The notes under the pieces are model-generated. The model was given only the letters and a program-made list of their open reading frames with translations, searched no databases and was not told the DNA's origin. A stretch of DNA of 64,000 bases from positions 186,001-250,000 of the forward strand of contig NZ_JAXQNN010000001.1 in assembly GCF_034427455.1 (NCBI RefSeq), written 5' to 3'. Positions within the stretch are counted from its first letter, which is position 1. Each line of letters begins with the position of its first letter. Both the position numbers and the translations under genes were made by a program. Shown here one piece after another: positions 34,491-43,411 of the stretch. The stretch is from Jeotgalibacillus haloalkalitolerans. GTDB lineage: Bacteria > Bacillota > Bacilli > Bacillales > Jeotgalibacillaceae.

Positions 34491-35384
34491 TTATTTTTTA
34501 TTCACTGACGCATCATAAATCGTATCAATTGCATCCAGTAAGCCGGCATCAAACTGCTCCTGAGTCTGACCATGACGCAGGTCAGATGCCAGGGCACGTG
34601 AGAAGCTTGCGATCAAGCCGTCATTTTCCTTCAGTTTTTCGTTTGCTTCATCACGTGAGTAGCCGCCTGATAGCGCAACAACGCGTACAACACGCGGATG
34701 GTCAACGAGTTCTTTGAAGAAATTCGCTTTCGTTGGAATTGAAAGCTTCAGCATGACATTCTGATCGTCAGAGAGATGATCCAGATGCTTTAAAATCTCA
34801 TCTTTCATGATCGCCTCACATTGTTCTTTATCTTTACTATGGATATTCACTTCAGGTTCAATGATCGGCACGAGTCCGGCATCAATAATCTGTTTGCCGA
34901 CTTCAAACTGCTGATCAATCACTTCTTTAATCCCGTTCTCATTCGGTTCATTAATGACAGAGCGCATTTTCGTACCAAAAATATGTCTGTCATTTGCACG
35001 GCGGAGGGTTTCATCCAGATCATTAATTGGTTTCATGAGCTGAACGCCGTCTTTTTCGTCTGCAAGTCCTTTATCCACTTTTAAAAATGGGACAATCCCT
35101 TTTTCCTCCCAGAGATAATCACCAGTATGCTTGCCTTCAATATCACGGTCCATTGTCTGTTCAAACAGGATCGCTCCAAGTATTTTGTCAGATGTAAAAG
35201 CAGGAGAAGTGATGATTCTTGTGCGCATTTCATGGACCATATCGAACATTTCATCTTCGTTGGAGTATGCACTTTCCTCCACACCATAAGCTTTCAGTGC
35301 CTTCGGGGTACTGCCGCCACTTTGATCGAGTGCTGCGATAAAACCTTTTCCGTTCTTGACCTTATCAAATTGCTCCTGATTCAT
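34491..35384 (-). CDS. fda: Class I fructose-bisphosphate aldolase
   Basis: This 297-residue glycolytic enzyme cleaves fructose 1,6-bisphosphate to two triose phosphates through a Schiff-base lysine. It matches the short bacterial class I aldolases of staphylococci and Bacilli. Segments are [20 protein letters not shown] (about 10-30), [28 protein letters not shown] (about 175-185, with the catalytic Glu) and [13 protein letters not shown] (about 211, with the Schiff-base Lys). The ATG at 35384 follows AAAGGAG by eight bases. It is monocistronic. Confidence 0.94.
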   Translation of the reverse strand: MNQEQFDKVKNGKGFIAALDQSGGSTPKALKAYGVEESAYSNEDEMFDMVHEMRTRIITSPAFTSDKILGAILFEQTMDRDIEGKHTGDYLWEEKGIVPFLKVDKGLADEKDGVQLMKPINDLDETLRRANDRHIFGTKMRSVINEPNENGIKEVIDQQFEVGKQIIDAGLVPIIEPEVNIHSKDKEQCEAIMKDEILKHLDHLSDDQNVMLKLSIPTKANFFKELVDHPRVVRVVALSGGYSRDEANEKLKENDGLIASFSRALASDLRHGQTQEQFDAGLLDAIDTIYDASVNKK

Positions 35385-35483
35385 TTTCTCCACTCCTTTG
35401 ATATGTAATTTTTTCTGCCACCTATACTCTTCCCTCTAAATTGGACGATCTAACATCAATTTTGAGAAAAATTTACTTATAAA

Positions 35484-35512
35484 TAAAAAATCAGCAGTGT
35501 AGACTGCTGATT
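35484..35512 (-). terminator. Terminator of the aldo/keto reductase gene
   Basis: TCAGCAG pairs with CTGCTGA around TGTAGA-type loop; on the minus strand TTTTTT follows. Confidence 0.87.
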
Positions 35513-35519
35513 CAAGAAC

Positions 35520-36359
35520 TCAATATTCCTCATATTCACGCGGGTTCTGGTCGGCAATTCTTCCATCTTCGCGTGTCAGGCCGTTGATTTTCTCCACTTC
35601 TTCACTGGATAATTCAAAATCAAACAGTTCAAGGTTTTCACGCTGCCTGTGGGTATTTGCTGATCTTGGCAGTGAGATTGTATCAAGCTGATAGATCCAT
35701 CTGAGAATGACTTGTCCTACTGATTTGTTATGATTGTTCGCGATGTTTTGAAGCGTTTCATCGTTCAGGACGCTGCCAGCTCTTTCAAGCGGGCTCCAGG
35801 CCTGTGTAATGATATCGTGCTGATTGTTATAATCACGCTGTTCCTGCTGTGAAAAGTACGGGTGTAATTCAATTTGATTAACAACTGGCTTTACACCGGT
35901 TTCCTTTTCAAGCCGCTCGAGATGCTCAGGCATAAAGTTACATACGCCGATTGAACGGATCAATCCTTTTTCCTGCGCAGTGATCAACGCTTTCCATGCT
36001 TCAACATACTGATCCTGTTTCGGGTTGGGCCAGTGGAGCAGATAGAGATCCCAGTAGCTCAGATTAGCCCGGTAAAGCGATTCCTGAATCATTTCCAGAG
36101 CACGGTCGTAATCATAGTACTGTGCACGCAGCTTGGAGGTTAAAAATAAATTATCCCGGTTGATGCCCGATCTTTTCACAGCTTCTCCGAGTGTGCCCTC
36201 ATTATCGTAGCGGATCGCTGAATCAAAAAGGCGGTATCCGTTTTTAATCGCTGCTGTAATCGATTCGACTCCCTGTTCACCTTTTAATGTATATGTGCCA
36301 AGTCCTGTTGATGGAATCTTGTAGCCGTCATGCATTGTCCGTTCCGGTATGTTTGTCAT
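35520..36359 (-). CDS. Aldo/keto reductase
   Basis: This 279-residue NADPH-dependent oxidoreductase of the AKR superfamily reduces aldehydes or ketones. The first strand region KIPSTGLGTYTLKGEQG is followed by the catalytic Asp and Tyr in LFDSAIRYDNEGTLGEAV (about 45-62). Lys is in NLFLTSKL and His in YLLHWPNPKQ (about 110). The NADPH-binding part is LPRSANTHRQRENLELFDF near 236. The ATG lies nine bases after GAAGGAG. Substrate not known; the related B. subtilis YtbE/YvgN reduce methylglyoxal and similar aldehydes. Confidence 0.93.
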   Translation of the reverse strand: MTNIPERTMHDGYKIPSTGLGTYTLKGEQGVESITAAIKNGYRLFDSAIRYDNEGTLGEAVKRSGINRDNLFLTSKLRAQYYDYDRALEMIQESLYRANLSYWDLYLLHWPNPKQDQYVEAWKALITAQEKGLIRSIGVCNFMPEHLERLEKETGVKPVVNQIELHPYFSQQEQRDYNNQHDIITQAWSPLERAGSVLNDETLQNIANNHNKSVGQVILRWIYQLDTISLPRSANTHRQRENLELFDFELSSEEVEKINGLTREDGRIADQNPREYEEY

Positions 36360-36537
36360 CGTATTCTCCTTCACAATTTTTCTTTAATTTTTCCCTGTCA
36401 TCATTTACCTAAACATAAGAGAGCACCTCAATGCTTTGCTCCTTTGTATAAATAATATATAATAAATGGGTCTTTGGTTTATCGTTCTAAAGTATTGGGT
36501 ATGGACAAAAAGTACATAAATAAAAGGGGTTTGATTC

Positions 36538-37380
36538 ATGCAGTTGATCAAGGATTCAAATGAAACAGCAACAAATAAATTGGAAGCGTTTTTACAGGTG
36601 ATTCCTGTGATTCATACGATGCTGCCGGACGTGGGTATTGGCGTAGTGGATACTGAAAAGTGGCTTGCATATTATCCGGGGCGGAAGATTAATATCGGGG
36701 CGCGGGCAGGCCGGAAGATAGATCCGAATGAACCACTGGCTGAGTGCATTCGTGATCAGAGGGAAATTAAGCAGGAAGTACCTGAGGAGTTTTTCGGGAT
36801 TTCATTTACAGGTCTTGCAGCGCCTATTATTGAAAATCAGCAGGTCATCGGCGCAATTGCCATTCAGATACAGGAACAGAATGAGAAAGCACTTAGGGAA
36901 ATTTCGGATCAGATTTTTGACTCAATTAATCAGGCAAATGAAAGGATTACTTCACTACATAGCGGTTCAGAAGGCCTTGCTGTCCATTCCTCCTCTCTTC
37001 TACAGCAATCAACTGAAGCATCTGAGGCAATGAAAAATACAGATGAAGTCATCAACATCATCAAAAAAATCGCCAGCCAGACAAATATTCTCGGGCTGAA
37101 TGCATCGATTGAAGCAGCGAGAGCGGGTGAACACGGGCGTGGGTTTAACATTGTCGCCAAAGAGATCAGAAAGTTATCAAATGACACACTTGAGTCTACT
37201 GAAAAAATCAGCTCCACATTAAAGCAAGTGCAAAGTTCCATACACGAGATTCAGTCAATGGTTGAAAATTTGGTGACTGTGGGGCGTGAGCAGGCTTCAG
37301 CTACTGAAGAAATCTCTTCCTTCATTGATGAAATAGAAAAGATGAGCGCGAAGCTGAAAACTTATGCTGCAAAGTTATGA
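36538..37380 (+). CDS. Soluble methyl-accepting chemotaxis protein (YfmS-like)
   Basis: This 280-residue cytoplasmic chemoreceptor has no transmembrane helix. The N-terminal half (about 1-120) looks like a PAS/GAF-type sensor ([18 protein letters not shown]...[20 protein letters not shown]). The C-terminal half carries the conserved signalling hairpin [20 protein letters not shown] followed by [16 protein letters not shown]. Length and layout resemble B. subtilis YfmS, a soluble receptor that affects swimming. The ATG follows AAAAGGGG. What it senses is unknown. Confidence 0.9.
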   Translation: MQLIKDSNETATNKLEAFLQVIPVIHTMLPDVGIGVVDTEKWLAYYPGRKINIGARAGRKIDPNEPLAECIRDQREIKQEVPEEFFGISFTGLAAPIIENQQVIGAIAIQIQEQNEKALREISDQIFDSINQANERITSLHSGSEGLAVHSSSLLQQSTEASEAMKNTDEVINIIKKIASQTNILGLNASIEAARAGEHGRGFNIVAKEIRKLSNDTLESTEKISSTLKQVQSSIHEIQSMVENLVTVGREQASATEEISSFIDEIEKMSAKLKTYAAKL

Positions 37381-37408
37381 TGAAATGACTATATATTCTT
37401 AGCAGAAT

Positions 37409-37432
37409 CCTCCGGAACAAAGGAGGTTTTTA
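37409..37432 (+). terminator. Terminator after the chemoreceptor gene
   Basis: CCTCC pairs with GGAGG around an 8-base loop and is followed by TTTTT. Confidence 0.7.
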
Positions 37433-37620
37433 CATTTATATATACATGCTGTATGAATAAACATACAAAAATGTTCAAAATATTTAAAAAGAAATAGCCT
37501 TATGATTTGTCCGACGGTATAATAGAGAGGGGATAAAGTAGAAGTACAATCAGGTAAGATATTATTCCGGTAAAAGATTTCAGAAGGTGCATTGCAACTA
37601 ATAGGATAGGAGATGTAGAA

Positions 37621-38199
37621 ATGAAAAAACTGATGACAACACTATTTTCACTCGTTTTACTATTAAGTTTGGCAACACCGGCTTTCGCGACAGGGGACAC
37701 TTCGAATTCAGAAGCATTAGAAGTAGTAGATCAGAAGAACGATGAAATTTATTCTGAAATTGACCATGGCGTAGCAGCCACAGAGGCTTTAAAAGATAAC
37801 TATTTTAGTGAAATCAGTCAGCTTGAAGAAGTTGCACATGTTTTAGCTTTAAAACAGGAGAAAACAGCGATTCTGGTTGCATTGGAAGCGTCAGGTCAGG
37901 AAGATGGGGCATTAAATGCAGTGCTTTCAGAAAAAGAAGCACAGCTTGCTCAGGCACATGCAGGATTAGATACTGCTTCTGAACAGGTACAAACATACTT
38001 TGAAATCACAGCGGCATATGAAGCTGAGCGTGATGCAATCATCCAGTATGTCTATGATGTAACGCTTGCCTTAACAGATCAGGGGATTCAGGAAGCAGCT
38101 GAGCTTGGATTACTGGCGAAATGCAGCTGGGTGCATGTACGCTTTGGTGATACAAGAGAGTGGATTGATCCGATTGAAATCGTTGGTGGAAGAAGATAA
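37621..38199 (+). CDS. Secreted helical protein of unknown function
   Basis: This 192-residue protein starts with a Sec signal peptide, MKKLMTTLFSLVLLLSLATP followed by AFA, cleaved about residue 23. The mature part is rich in Glu/Ala and is predicted to be mostly coiled helix (VLALKQEKTAILVALEA, LSEKEAQLAQAHAGL). A single cysteine lies near the C-terminus in AKCSWVHVRFG. The family is not recognised. The ATG follows AGGAGATG. The 180-base upstream gap holds a TGTATG/CATACA inverted repeat at 37451-37468 and a TATAAT box near 37518. A terminator follows. Confidence 0.7.
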   Translation: MKKLMTTLFSLVLLLSLATPAFATGDTSNSEALEVVDQKNDEIYSEIDHGVAATEALKDNYFSEISQLEEVAHVLALKQEKTAILVALEASGQEDGALNAVLSEKEAQLAQAHAGLDTASEQVQTYFEITAAYEAERDAIIQYVYDVTLALTDQGIQEAAELGLLAKCSWVHVRFGDTREWIDPIEIVGGRR

Positions 38200-38213
38200 A
38201 TAATGTTTATGGA

Positions 38214-38246
38214 AAATAGAACGAGCCTACAGCTCGTTCTATTTTA
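38214..38246 (+). terminator. Terminator of the secreted-protein gene
   Basis: ATAGAACGAGC pairs perfectly with GCTCGTTCTAT around CTACA and is followed by TTTA. Confidence 0.88.
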
Positions 38247-38265
38247 GGTGTAAGGAGGCATTAAC

Positions 38266-39177
38266 ATGAGGGGGTTTAGAATTAATAAGTCTGGTCAATC
38301 ACTTGAAAAGGTTGATTTTAATACTACAGAAATTAATTTACTTGTTAATCATCCTAAAATGGAAATCATGCACCAGTTAATAAAGAAAGATAAAATGTTT
38401 TATATTTACCCAGGTGCTCATGAAGAGGTAATGGAATTTTATTATGTATTATCCGGTTCTGTTAAGTGCGAGGATTATGATGGTGAAAAGGTTATACTCA
38501 CACCAGGTGATTATATCTGTTCTCAGGGACTCAAAGAACCTGTGCATTTTAAGACACTTGAAGAAGTAAAATTATTGATTTTCACGAACGAAGAATCTTT
38601 TTACCACATTAGCGAAAAACTAGGGGCTCTTGAAGAAGCTTCGAAAATGGTAGAAGCAAAAGATCGTTATACAGCTAACCACAGTCAAAGGGTAGCTGAA
38701 TACTCAGTTGGGATTGCCAGGAAAATGAAAATGGATACAGGTCATTTGAAAAGGCTAACCCGTGCAGCTTTTCTGCATGACATCGGCAAAGTCAACGTTC
38801 CTGAAGAGATCCTCAATAAACCGGGAAAACTGACAAATGAAGAATATGAAATTATGAAAAAACATCCTGCAGACGGCGCTCACATGGTTGCGCAGACGTA
38901 TTATAAAGATCTTGCTCCAATTATTCATCAGCACCACGAACGGCTGGACGGTTCCGGTTATCCGGACGGGCTGAAAGGTGATGAGATCCTGATTGAGGCA
39001 AGAATTATAGCAGTCAGTGATACCTTTGATGCGCTGACCGAAGACAGGGTTTACCGTAAAGCCTGGACTGCTGCTAGTGCTTTAGAGGAGATCAAGGCGC
39101 ATAAGGGCGATTTATATGATGAAACAGTGGTTGAGTTATTTGAAGAAGTACTGCGTGAAGAAGGAAAAATTGATTGA
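38266..39177 (+). CDS. Cupin-HD-GYP protein, probable c-di-GMP phosphodiesterase or related hydrolase
   Basis: This 303-residue cytoplasmic protein joins an N-terminal cupin-like beta barrel (about 30-115, including YVLSGSVKCEDYDGEKVILTPGDYI) to an HD-GYP domain. The HD motif is FLHDIGKVNVPEEILNKPGK (about 168-187). The GYP motif is HHERLDGSGYPDGLKGDEI (about 224-242). HD-GYP enzymes hydrolyse c-di-GMP to GMP; the cupin may sense a ligand. The ATG follows AAGGAGG. Combined with the GGDEF enzyme at 7 kb, it suggests c-di-GMP control. Catalytic residues look intact, but activity is inferred. Confidence 0.88.
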   Translation: MRGFRINKSGQSLEKVDFNTTEINLLVNHPKMEIMHQLIKKDKMFYIYPGAHEEVMEFYYVLSGSVKCEDYDGEKVILTPGDYICSQGLKEPVHFKTLEEVKLLIFTNEESFYHISEKLGALEEASKMVEAKDRYTANHSQRVAEYSVGIARKMKMDTGHLKRLTRAAFLHDIGKVNVPEEILNKPGKLTNEEYEIMKKHPADGAHMVAQTYYKDLAPIIHQHHERLDGSGYPDGLKGDEILIEARIIAVSDTFDALTEDRVYRKAWTAASALEEIKAHKGDLYDETVVELFEEVLREEGKID

Positions 39178-39179
39178 CA

Positions 39180-39285
39180 CTTTTCTTTAGATCACGTAAA
39201 GTAAACGTTGCGATGAGCTCGTTTGCATAAGACGTTCGGATGTTATCACGTTGTGGAGCGTGGTCCGGCGCCGCAAATTTTGAGG
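39180..39285 (+). promoter_or_regulatory. Unassigned structured leader upstream of a GNAT gene
   Basis: The stretch holds AACGT (39203-) complementary to ACGTT (near 39228), CACG/CGTG, and CCG/CGG-type pairs, followed directly by a strong terminator and then a GNAT gene. I could not match it to a known riboswitch. It may be a cis-acting leader or simply the 3' region of the HD-GYP transcript. Confidence 0.25.
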
Positions 39286-39320
39286 AACCCCCTGTTCTTA
39301 GGATCAGGGGGTTTATTTTA
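39286..39320 (+). terminator. Terminator between HD-GYP and GNAT genes
   Basis: AACCCCCTG pairs with CAGGGGGTT around a TTCTTAGGAT loop and is followed by TATTTTA. It is 108 bases after the HD-GYP stop, close to the GNAT start. Confidence 0.8.
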
Positions 39321-39336
39321 TATCAGGGAGGCCGTG

Positions 39337-39792
39337 ATGATGCTGCTGAAAGCTGTACCTTATGATCAGCGCACGGACTATATTGATTTGCTTCTGTTAG
39401 CTGATGATAGTGAAGATGCTGTCCGTTCATACATTGATTATGGAGATCTATACGTTATACATATTGAAAACCAGATTGTCGGAGTGATGCTTTTGATCCC
39501 GCTGTCTGAAGATACAGTAGAGCTGAAAAACATTGCGCTGTCAGGAAATCAGAGAGGTAAAGGGATTGGAAAAGAGGCGATTGAAGCGGCAGTAAAATTA
39601 TATAAAGATAATGGTTTTTGCACTATGAATGTCGGTACAGCGAATTCCAGTATTGAAAATCTCGCATTTTATCAAAAAGCGGGCTTTCGTATGTATACGA
39701 TTATAAAAGACTACTTTGCAGATTATGATCCGCCGGTTTATGAGCACGGGATCCGGGCGCTTGATCTGGTTATGTTTGAAAGGGAACTTTAA
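39337..39792 (+). CDS. GNAT family N-acetyltransferase (YvbK-like)
   Basis: This 151-residue single-domain acetyltransferase has the acetyl-CoA loop in KNIALSGNQRGKGIGKEAIE (about 67-86) and the C-terminal strand of the family in SIENLAFYQKAGFRMYTI. It resembles B. subtilis YvbK. The ATG at 39337 or 39340 follows AGGGAGG. The gene comes directly after a terminator hairpin, so it could be attenuated. Substrate unknown. Confidence 0.87.
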   Translation: MMLLKAVPYDQRTDYIDLLLLADDSEDAVRSYIDYGDLYVIHIENQIVGVMLLIPLSEDTVELKNIALSGNQRGKGIGKEAIEAAVKLYKDNGFCTMNVGTANSSIENLAFYQKAGFRMYTIIKDYFADYDPPVYEHGIRALDLVMFEREL

Positions 39793-39795
39793 AAG

Positions 39796-39833
39796 GAAAA
39801 ACCGGCCGGGAATCATCCCGCAGCCGGTTTTAC
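39796..39833. terminator. Terminator shared by the GNAT and UPF0316 genes
   Basis: AAAACCGGC pairs with GCCGGTTTT with an inner GGGA/TCCC part. A and T tracts allow use in both directions. Confidence 0.87.
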
Positions 39834-40390
39834 GAATCTTTCAGCGCTTCTTTTTTCTGCAGGCCACGTTTTCTGTTGCGCTTCATCGCCTTAGTGATAT
39901 AGCCGCCTTTAAAGTTTCGCGGTTCATAAGAGACGATAAATGCATTCGGTTCATAGCCGCTGACAATATTAATAAACTCACGCTCGCGGTCACGCCGGGC
40001 TGTACAGTCAAGTCTGTAACGACGTGCTTCATTCATTCCTTCCACTTCAGAGGTGGATACGCTGAAGCCTTCATTCCGCAGGCTCTGAATCAATTCCTCA
40101 TTTTTCTTCATGATATTGACTTCTATCGAGACAAATCCGATCGCAAGACGCTGTTCAAGAATTTGACCGAGATAAACCCCGATCCCGAATCCGAGTGCGT
40201 AGGCAACCATATTCAGATAGTTTGATAGATCACTGAATACGATGCCAAGGGCAATCACATATATAAAACCTTCTAAAATGCCAAGGGCAGAGGCTTTTCC
40301 TTTCATTCCTTTTACCATCATAATTGTACGAAGGGTCAGTACGGGAACAAAAATCAGCTGGGCAACAAAAATAATCAAAGCTTGTAGCAA
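39830..40390 (-). CDS. UPF0316/DUF2179 family membrane protein (YebE-like)
   Basis: This 186-residue protein has three predicted transmembrane helices in the first 100 residues ([20 protein letters not shown] and [19 protein letters not shown]) followed by a soluble domain, as in the UPF0316/YebE family with a DUF2179-like C-terminus. The C-terminus is basic ([12 protein letters not shown]). The TTG start at 40390 lies about eight bases after GGAAGG and matches the usual N-terminus; longer starts extend into unrelated sequence. Function unknown. It converges on the GNAT gene. Confidence 0.85.
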   Translation of the reverse strand: MLQALIIFVAQLIFVPVLTLRTIMMVKGMKGKASALGILEGFIYVIALGIVFSDLSNYLNMVAYALGFGIGVYLGQILEQRLAIGFVSIEVNIMKKNEELIQSLRNEGFSVSTSEVEGMNEARRYRLDCTARRDREREFINIVSGYEPNAFIVSYEPRNFKGGYITKAMKRNRKRGLQKKEALKDS

Positions 40391-40555
40391 ACTTGACACC
40401 TTCCTTCCAAAACGTTCTGTTAAGTGTACCAAGCGTTCCTTCCATAGAGCAAGTGACACAATTATGACAGTGCACATTTTTGGAAGCGTTTTATTCTGAA
40501 ATCCGGCTGCTTTCCTCTATACTGAATGTGAAATGGATAGGAGGAGGCAGAGATC

Positions 40556-41008
40556 ATGAATGCATTTATGAAACGGGCAATTGAATTAGCAGCTGATAAC
40601 GTACGGGAAGGCGGACATCCTTTTGGTGCAGTGATTATGAAGGATGATGAAATCGTCGCTGAGGGCGTGAATGAACTGCATCTTCATTTTGATGTGAGCG
40701 GACATGCAGAGATGCTTGCGATCAGGCGGCTTCAGGAAAAAATTCAGTCTCATGATTTATCCGGTTATACGATGTATGCGAGCGGAGAACCGTGTCCGAT
40801 GTGCTATACAACAATGGCTTTTGCTGGCATGACTGATATTTACTACTGTGCTTCAGTAGAGGAAGCGGCTGAGGCAGGACTGGAGAAATCAGCGGACATC
40901 TATGCAGATCTTCAGAAGCCGCGTGAAGCGCGTTCCCTTCAAATGAAAAAGGTGGAGCTTGAAGCAGGTCTTGAAAATCCTATGAAATTGTACAAAGAAT
41001 CTCAATGA
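40556..41008 (+). CDS. Nucleoside deaminase family (GuaD/TadA-like) cytosine/guanine deaminase
   Basis: This 150-residue zinc enzyme has the cytidine/deoxycytidylate deaminase signature. HAEMLAIRRL (about 50-59) supplies the zinc His and catalytic Glu, and GEPCPMCYTTMAF (about 76-88) supplies the two zinc Cys. Size and sequence fit guanine deaminase (GuaD) or similar base deaminases rather than tRNA adenosine deaminase. The ATG follows GGAGGAGG. It is monocistronic. The substrate is inferred. Confidence 0.87.
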   Translation: MNAFMKRAIELAADNVREGGHPFGAVIMKDDEIVAEGVNELHLHFDVSGHAEMLAIRRLQEKIQSHDLSGYTMYASGEPCPMCYTTMAFAGMTDIYYCASVEEAAEAGLEKSADIYADLQKPREARSLQMKKVELEAGLENPMKLYKESQ

Positions 41009-41076
41009 TTTGGCGTACCATTCCTTTTGAAAAGGGGTATAGATAAGTAGAACCTTTTTGAAAGGAGAGGCTGACG

Positions 41077-41466
41077 ATGAAAGCCTTCATAAAAGACATT
41101 CTCTTTGGTATCGTGGTCTTCATTGTGGTCATGGTCATGGAGTTTCTGGTGACACTGCCGTTTGGCACACAGGATGTCTGGGCGCTTCCCGAAGAAGAGT
41201 ATCGTCAGTATTTGAACCTTGAATTTCTATTAACGGCGATCCCGGCAGGACTGGTCACTTATTTATTTGCGAGATGGCAAAAGCCTGATCAGAAGGCTGG
41301 ATGGAGAAAAGCATGGACCTGGACGCTGATTGCGTTTGTGATGTATTTTGCGATTGGAATTGGCAATGGCAATCTTGAGGATATTTTCGGTGTGCTGGGT
41401 ATTTACGTGATGCTTGCTTTTATGTTTGCCGGCCCACTCATTTATGTGCTTTTTAATGATGATTGA
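41077..41466 (+). CDS. Uncharacterised four-helix membrane protein
   Basis: This 129-residue protein shows about four transmembrane helices (residues 5-30, 47-65, 82-100 and 108-126) with acidic and Trp-rich loops. I do not recognise the family. The ATG follows AAAGGAGAGG. It lies 68 bases after the deaminase gene and may be separately transcribed. A terminator follows. Function unknown. Confidence 0.65.
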   Translation: MKAFIKDILFGIVVFIVVMVMEFLVTLPFGTQDVWALPEEEYRQYLNLEFLLTAIPAGLVTYLFARWQKPDQKAGWRKAWTWTLIAFVMYFAIGIGNGNLEDIFGVLGIYVMLAFMFAGPLIYVLFNDD

Positions 41467-41495
41467 GCCTTCAGTTAATGCTGGAGGCTTTTTTG
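41464..41495 (+). terminator. Terminator after the four-helix protein gene
   Basis: AGCCTTCAG pairs with CTGGAGGCT and is followed by TTTTTT. Confidence 0.85.
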
Positions 41496-41559
41496 TGTGA
41501 TGGCGCGGCTGTTGAATGTGCAGGGTGGTAGCTGTGCGAGGCGATGAAGTGATTTATAT

Positions 41560-41714
41560 CGATCACCTTTTTGATTTTATCTATCATCTTTTGAATTAAT
41601 TAAATCATCAATCAGAGGAATTCAACTTTTTTCGTTTTGTACAGGGGATATCCATCAGCTTTTCATATTATTCTATCAGCAATCAGAATTATTCCATCAC
41701 CTTTTTGCTTAATT
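41560..41714. repeat. Array E: 21-bp-period tandem repeats, ATCA/AATT family
   Basis: Units of exactly 21 bases start at 41560, 41581, 41602 and 41623, then, after an 8-base insertion, at 41652, 41673 and 41694. They typically read CTATCA or CCATCA at the left and end AATT or TATT. T-tracts recur in phase. It occupies most of the 334-base gap between two genes; the rest of the gap shows nothing else that I can identify except a short promoter-like TTTCTCCGTATAAA near 41769. Confidence 0.8.
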
Positions 41715-41800
41715 CAACGTCCGCCACCACGCCCACACTACTCATTTAAATGAAACATTTTCCATCTTTCTCCGTATAAAAGACAAAGGGAGTGAAGGAA

Positions 41801-42304
41801 TTGGAAAACAGAATTTACTTTTCAGATCAGTTCTTTTCAGCAGGAAGGACAGACATTTTTAACGGAGAGAAAGAAAAAATCGGCACACTTGATCATAAAA
41901 GCGCTTTTAGTTCAGGTATTAATATTGAAGATATTCTTGGTGAAACAGTAATCGAAGCGGGGTTTGGTTTCTTTTCTAATAAATGGACAATTAAAAGAGG
42001 AGAGGAAGAGCTCGGTTTTGTGAAAAATGCGCTATCTTTTTTCACGAAGAAGTATCGCTATTTTAAGAATGGTCAGGAGTATGAGGTTGAGTCTCCTGCA
42101 ATGTCTAAAGAGTATACCATTTTTGACAGCTCAAGGGTGGCGGTAGCTTCCTTCCGCAAAGTCAGCGGCTTTTTTCAGACGGCTGCTTATGAGCTCACGA
42201 ATCACTCAGAGCTGTTTGAAGCGGATGAACTGATTGCAGTCATTATGGGGGTAAATGCGATTGAAAAACGGAACAGGAACTCAAGTGCTGGAGGCGCTAC
42301 TTAA
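41801..42304 (+). CDS. Tubby C-terminal-like (LURP-one-related) domain protein
   Basis: This 167-residue soluble protein fits the Tubby C-terminal-like (LOR/YxjI) superfamily of beta barrel proteins. The pattern GKxxxDILGETVIEAGFGFFSNKWTIKRG is seen as alternating strands (about 40-70). Family members bind membrane lipids or have unknown function. The TTG start at 41801 lies eight bases after AAAGGGAG and is preferred to a GTG at 41792. It ends next to a hairpin used by the converging pirin gene. Confidence 0.6.
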   Translation: MENRIYFSDQFFSAGRTDIFNGEKEKIGTLDHKSAFSSGINIEDILGETVIEAGFGFFSNKWTIKRGEEELGFVKNALSFFTKKYRYFKNGQEYEVESPAMSKEYTIFDSSRVAVASFRKVSGFFQTAAYELTNHSELFEADELIAVIMGVNAIEKRNRNSSAGGAT

Positions 42305-42305
42305 A

Positions 42306-42335
42306 AAGCACCCTTCACATCACGAAGGGTGCCCG
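42306..42335 (-). terminator. Terminator of the pirin gene
   Basis: GCACCCTTC pairs perfectly with GAAGGGTGC. On the minus strand it is followed by TTTTTAA. Confidence 0.87.
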
Positions 42336-42345
42336 GTTTCAAACA

Positions 42346-43212
42346 TTATTTCACCGCCGGCTTTCCAAACTTCCCGGCCTGAAAATCACGCATGGCATCG
42401 CGGATCTCATCCATGTTACTCATCACGAATGGGCCGTGCGCTACATAGTCCTCTTTAAGTGGAACACCTGAATACAGCAGCAGGCGCGCCCGTGTTTTCG
42501 CTCGGATTGTCAGCTCGCTATCTGCATCCGTTCCGTCCTCTTTATAGGTGAGTAAGCCGACATCTGTTTTTGCAAGCGGCACAGATGATTCGCCAGCCTC
42601 GATTTCTCCTGCAGTCACGTAGAAAAATCCATTATGATTCTCAGGGATCACATGCTTATATTCAGCGCCTTCCTTCAGGCGTATTTCAGTCATTGTGATT
42701 GGCACGAGGCTTTCCATCGGTCCCTTCACACCGGCAACCTCTCCGGAATAGACGCGCACACTGCCACCATTCACTTCAGCAACCGGTGCATCCTCTAGGT
42801 ATACGTTTTGATAAGACGTAGTGGTTGTCCGAAGTTCTTGCGGCAGGTTCAGCCAGAGCTGAAACGTATGAATGAGGTCTTCATCCACTGCTTCCTCGCC
42901 GTGGCGTGCTGCCCAGCCGGCATTCATATATTGAACATCCCCTGCATCAAGCACAGAATGTCCTCCGTGATTATCTATATGCTCAAGGCGGCCATCGACT
43001 ACATAGGTAATGGTCTGAAACCCTCTATGCGGGTGATCTGAAAAGGTCCCGCGCTTAAACCAGTCATCTGCCATCAGAATAAACGGATCAAATTCCTTCA
43101 TGCGTTCAGGCGGCAGAATCCAGCCCTGCTGTACGTGAGGATATCCATTCTGATTATAAGAAACTCTCCAATGATCTTTTATATCTCTTTTAAAGCGATT
43201 TTCTTCAGTCAT
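42346..43212 (-). CDS. Pirin family protein
   Basis: This 288-residue bicupin protein belongs to the pirin family. The N-terminal domain holds the metal-binding His cluster in FSDHPHRGFQTITYVVDGRLEHIDNHGGHSV (about 58-88 in the mature numbering) seen as HPHRGFQTITYV and HIDNHGGHS, with a further Glu. Pirins may act as quercetinases or redox-sensitive regulators; the function in Bacilli is unclear. The ATG follows AAGGAGTG. Longer upstream starts are disfavoured. It is monocistronic. Confidence 0.9.
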   Translation of the reverse strand: MTEENRFKRDIKDHWRVSYNQNGYPHVQQGWILPPERMKEFDPFILMADDWFKRGTFSDHPHRGFQTITYVVDGRLEHIDNHGGHSVLDAGDVQYMNAGWAARHGEEAVDEDLIHTFQLWLNLPQELRTTTTSYQNVYLEDAPVAEVNGGSVRVYSGEVAGVKGPMESLVPITMTEIRLKEGAEYKHVIPENHNGFFYVTAGEIEAGESSVPLAKTDVGLLTYKEDGTDADSELTIRAKTRARLLLYSGVPLKEDYVAHGPFVMSNMDEIRDAMRDFQAGKFGKPAVK

Positions 43213-43411
43213 TTGAATCACTCCTTCATGTACTACTGAACCATATTTCCCCCTGTAAAACCAATCATTCAATAGGCTGAAGTTTTTTCGGGCTGGCCGA
43301 ATATCCCATTATCCGTTCACCAATAATGAAAATACGGTTGAGAAAATCTGTTTGCAGAATATCTACTGGGGTAATTTTACAATAAGGTTGAAATAATAGA
43401 GGAGTGTTAGC

